DNA of 35,162 bases from positions 1 through 35,162 of the forward strand of contig CACBDD010000008.1 in assembly GCA_902537905.1 (NCBI GenBank), given 5' to 3'. This DNA is from an uncultured Pelagibacteraceae bacterium. Its GTDB lineage: Bacteria; Pseudomonadota; Alphaproteobacteria; Pelagibacterales; Pelagibacteraceae. Positions 32,912 to 35,162 of the stretch are shown in pieces; the first letter of the stretch is position 1, and every line of letters begins with the position of its first letter. The translations under genes and the position numbers were made by a program. Under the pieces are notes generated by a model, which made no database searches, was not told the origin of the DNA, and saw only the letters and a program-made list of their open reading frames with translations.

Positions 32912-33982
32912 ATGATTTCTAATTTTAAAAATAAAATTATTAACGGAGACAGTCTCGAAGAATTAAAAAAAATTCCACATGAATCTTTTGATTTAATTTT
33001 CGCTGACCCTCCATACAATTTGCAATTAAAAAGTGAATTGACTAGACCAGACAGATCAAAAGTCAGTGCTGTAAACGATAAGTGGGATCAATTTGAGAAT
33101 TTTAGAAAATATGATGAGTTCACATATGAATGGCTTAATGAATGCAAAAGGATTTTAAAAAAAGATGGCGCTATTTGGGTAATAGGTAGTTATCATAATA
33201 TTTTTAGAGTAGGAACTGCAATACAAAATTTAGGTTTCTGGATACTTAATGATGTCATCTGGAATAAAAATAATCCAATGCCTAACTTTAGGGGTACAAG
33301 ATTTACAAATGCTCATGAGACTTTAATTTGGGCGTCGAAGAGCGAAAAATCAAAATACACATTTAATTATCAGTCTTTAAAATGTTTAAATGATGATCTT
33401 CAGATGAGATCTAATTGGAATCTTCCTATTTGTAGTGGTTCTGAAAGGCTTAAAAAAAATGGAAAAAAAATTCACTCTACTCAAAAACCAGAATCACTTT
33501 TACATAGAATTTTACTAGCTACATCAAACAAAAATGATCTAATTCTTGATCCTTTTTTAGGTTCTGGAACTTCTGCAGCAGTTGCCAAAAAACTAGGGAG
33601 AAATTATTTTGGTATAGAAAAAGAAAAAAATTATTTTAAAGCCGCTGAGCAACGTATAAATGCTACCAAACCAATTGAAGATGATTTGTTAGACACACTT
33701 AAAAACAATAGATCAAAACCAAGAATTCCTTTTGGATCACTGGTAGAGCTTGGAATAATTAAGCCTGGAACAAATATTTTTGATAATAAAAAAAAAATAA
33801 CAGCAAAAATTATGGCTGATGGTAGTATCAAGCATAATCAAGCAGAAGGTTCAATTCATAAAGTTGCAGCTACAATTTTAGGAGCTGAAAGTTGTAATGG
33901 TTGGACATTTTGGCATTGTGATATAAATGGACGTACCTATCCAATTGATTACTTGAGACAAAGATTAATTTCTAAAAATTAA
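32912..33982 (+). CDS. ccrM: CcrM-type adenine DNA methyltransferase (GANTC)
   Basis: CcrM methylates adenine in GANTC and is a cell-cycle regulator in alphaproteobacteria. The 356-residue protein is a beta-class N6-adenine methyltransferase: catalytic DPPY (32-35) precedes the SAM motif DPFLGSGT (213-220), joined by a target-recognition segment with NPMPNFRGTRFTNAHE. The C-terminal RAMA-like domain (about 270-352, PFGSLVELGII, AEGSIHKVAATILGA, NGWTFWH) is the DNA-recognition extension typical of CcrM. No restriction endonuclease gene is nearby, so it is an orphan methyltransferase. Stop shared in TTAA with the facing gene. Confidence 0.95.
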   Translation: MISNFKNKIINGDSLEELKKIPHESFDLIFADPPYNLQLKSELTRPDRSKVSAVNDKWDQFENFRKYDEFTYEWLNECKRILKKDGAIWVIGSYHNIFRVGTAIQNLGFWILNDVIWNKNNPMPNFRGTRFTNAHETLIWASKSEKSKYTFNYQSLKCLNDDLQMRSNWNLPICSGSERLKKNGKKIHSTQKPESLLHRILLATSNKNDLILDPFLGSGTSAAVAKKLGRNYFGIEKEKNYFKAAEQRINATKPIEDDLLDTLKNNRSKPRIPFGSLVELGIIKPGTNIFDNKKKITAKIMADGSIKHNQAEGSIHKVAATILGAESCNGWTFWHCDINGRTYPIDYLRQRLISKN

Positions 33983-35124
33983 CTTTTATAAATTTTACCT
34001 AAATAACTTTGTAGAAATTTTTTATTTTTCGTCAAAACCTTTAAAAAAATATTTCTAAAAAAGATCATAATCGGATTTGATAAATGGAAAGCAAATTGAT
34101 TAAAATCAGATCTTCTATTAATCATTTTTACTCTCTCTAATCTTGAATCGTAAAAATCGTTTTTTTGGTTAATTATAACTTCATGCAATTGATTGGCTCC
34201 TTCTATTGATTGTGAGGCTCCCTGAGCGAAAGATGGAGAGAATGCAAAAAAAGCATCACCAACTAAAAAAATATTTTTGGGAGGAATAAATGGATTTTTA
34301 CTTACAAATACCGGAAATAATTTAATATCCTCAAGACTCTGAAATATTTTTAATGAAATTTTTTCAGATAATTTTTGTTTAATGCTCTCAATAAATGTGC
34401 TTTCATTACAAAGATTGTGGTTTTTTTGCTGATCAGAATTTAACTTATTCTTCAATATGCCAATAAAATTAAAATTTTTATCATTATTAAGTGGATATAA
34501 TACATAATGAAAATCTGATCCTAAAAATAAAGAAATATTCTCCTCATTTATATTATCAAGACTTTCTTTGGATACACTGGCTCTAACAGCGATAGTGTTA
34601 TTATAAATTGGTTCTGAATTATTATTTGAAATTAATGACTTTCCTTTTGAAAATACACCGTCTGAAATAATTAAATGATCACACGTTATTTTTTCCTTAT
34701 CAAAAGTTAAATTTATTGAATCATTACTGTATTCTATCTTGTCTAAACTGCAGTTAAACTGGATTGAATTTTTATCTAGTCCATTGATTAAAAAGTGAAG
34801 TAATTTTGATCTTTTCAACGTTGTGTAATTACAATCATCAGAATTAAATTCTGAAATATCTAAATCACAAATTTTCTTTGAATTTTTAATTTCATAAAAA
34901 TCAATTTTTTTTGGATTAAATTTCTCTTTGTTTGACAAGGAAGAGAAACCTAATTTGTTTAGTAGCTTTACGCTATTAACAGATAATTGAATACCATAAC
35001 CTTCCTCTGTTTCTAATGAAGTTTTTTTTTCATAAATTGTGACCTGGTAATCTTTATTTCCTTTAAATAAATTGGCTATAAACAAACCCGAAATACCTGC
35101 ACCAATAATTGCTATTTTTTTCAT
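33979..35124 (-). CDS. FAD-dependent monooxygenase (PF01494 type)
   Basis: A 381-residue single-component flavin hydroxylase. The N-terminal FAD motif is GAGISG (8-13) followed by EKK at the end of the second strand; a GYGIQLSVNSVKLL segment, DHLIISDGVFSK, and the second FAD motif VGDAFFAFSPSFAQGASQSIEGA complete the fold. The last motif resembles salicylate hydroxylase/zeaxanthin epoxidase relatives more than UbiH (GNAAH type). An aromatic or quinone-ring hydroxylation is likely; a ubiquinone role is only a possibility. The start ATG overlaps the stop of an upstream frame (ATGA). Confidence 0.85.
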   Translation of the reverse strand: MKKIAIIGAGISGLFIANLFKGNKDYQVTIYEKKTSLETEEGYGIQLSVNSVKLLNKLGFSSLSNKEKFNPKKIDFYEIKNSKKICDLDISEFNSDDCNYTTLKRSKLLHFLINGLDKNSIQFNCSLDKIEYSNDSINLTFDKEKITCDHLIISDGVFSKGKSLISNNNSEPIYNNTIAVRASVSKESLDNINEENISLFLGSDFHYVLYPLNNDKNFNFIGILKNKLNSDQQKNHNLCNESTFIESIKQKLSEKISLKIFQSLEDIKLFPVFVSKNPFIPPKNIFLVGDAFFAFSPSFAQGASQSIEGANQLHEVIINQKNDFYDSRLERVKMINRRSDFNQFAFHLSNPIMIFFRNIFLKVLTKNKKFLQSYLGKIYKS

Positions 35125-35162
35125 TTTTGACTTTCTAAAAATTTTATTATCTTTTTGGTAAA
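35121..35162 (-). CDS. 3' end of an upstream gene cut by the window edge
   Basis: On the minus strand an open frame enters from the right edge, gives 13 residues ending IIKFLESQK and stops at TGA 35123-35121, which overlaps the monooxygenase ATG as ATGA. The classic overlap suggests a real coding C-terminus, but the piece is too short to identify and could be a chance open frame. Confidence 0.4.
   Translation of the reverse strand, partial: FTKKIIKFLESQK

Noticed and set aside
32912..33982. Restriction-modification system
   Set aside because: No endonuclease gene is adjacent and the C-terminal domain matches CcrM, an orphan cell-cycle methyltransferase.

Overview
The window is an AT-rich (about 30% G+C by eye), extremely compact bacterial segment with 37 complete or partial protein genes and one tRNA. 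No mobile elements, rRNA or CRISPR array are visible. Gene content and order point to an alphaproteobacterium with a streamlined genome, most like the marine SAR11/Pelagibacter group. The support is a CcrM-type GANTC methyltransferase, petABC order for the bc1 complex, the runs prs-rplY-pth-ychF and lgt-midA-pgeF, a MarR/OmpR/EnvZ trio beside ilvE, almost no intergenic DNA and few Shine-Dalgarno sequences. The assignment is inference from gene content and not a phylogeny.

Layout. 1-2450: 3' three quarters of carB. 2447-4056 (minus): a putative 2OG-Fe(II) oxygenase coupled to an ELM1/DUF1022 protein. 4078-6048 (plus): trxB and an extended SDR reductase. 6040-7887 (minus): an atypical SDR and an aspartate aminotransferase. 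7924-13663 (plus): uvrB, a pteridine-reductase-like SDR, folB, uvrC, pgsA. 13660-14541 (minus): ilvE. 14614-17021 (plus): MarR regulator, response regulator, histidine kinase. 16999-17250 (minus): UbiK/BMFP-like protein. 17283-23208 (plus): lgt, midA-like methyltransferase, pgeF, prs, rplY, pth, ychF. 23185-25745 (minus): petC, petB, petA. 25837-27604 (plus): trmL, hemF, greA. 27601-31516 (minus): TPR lipoprotein-or-secreted protein, ispE, tRNA-Gln(UUG), CCA-adding/poly(A) polymerase family enzyme. 31531-33982 (plus): family-4-like uracil-DNA glycosylase, rnhB, ccrM. 33979-35124 (minus): FAD-dependent monooxygenase, preceded at the right edge by the last codons of a coupled gene.

Functional themes: nucleotide supply (carB, prs), DNA repair and genome integrity (uvrB, uvrC, udg, rnhB, ccrM), translation support (rplY, pth, ychF, trmL, tRNA-Gln, cca, greA), respiratory chain and cofactors (petABC, UbiK-like, NDUFAF7/MidA-like, hemF, possibly the monooxygenase), envelope (lgt, pgsA, pgeF), amino-acid transamination (aspC, ilvE) and pterin/folate (folB plus its SDR neighbour).

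The content is mostly housekeeping and I see no clear new multi-gene system. The observations most worth following are these: three GANTC sites packed into the short ccrM leader; tRNA-Gln ending 5 nt before the start codon of a CCA-adding enzyme; all seven convergent gene pairs overlapping, four of them through one palindromic tetranucleotide that is the stop codon on both strands; a pteridine-reductase-type SDR with an Asp-Tyr-Lys active site fused into a uvrB-folB-uvrC operon; a family-4-like UDG with only one cysteine; and the 2OG-oxygenase/ELM1 pair of unknown function.
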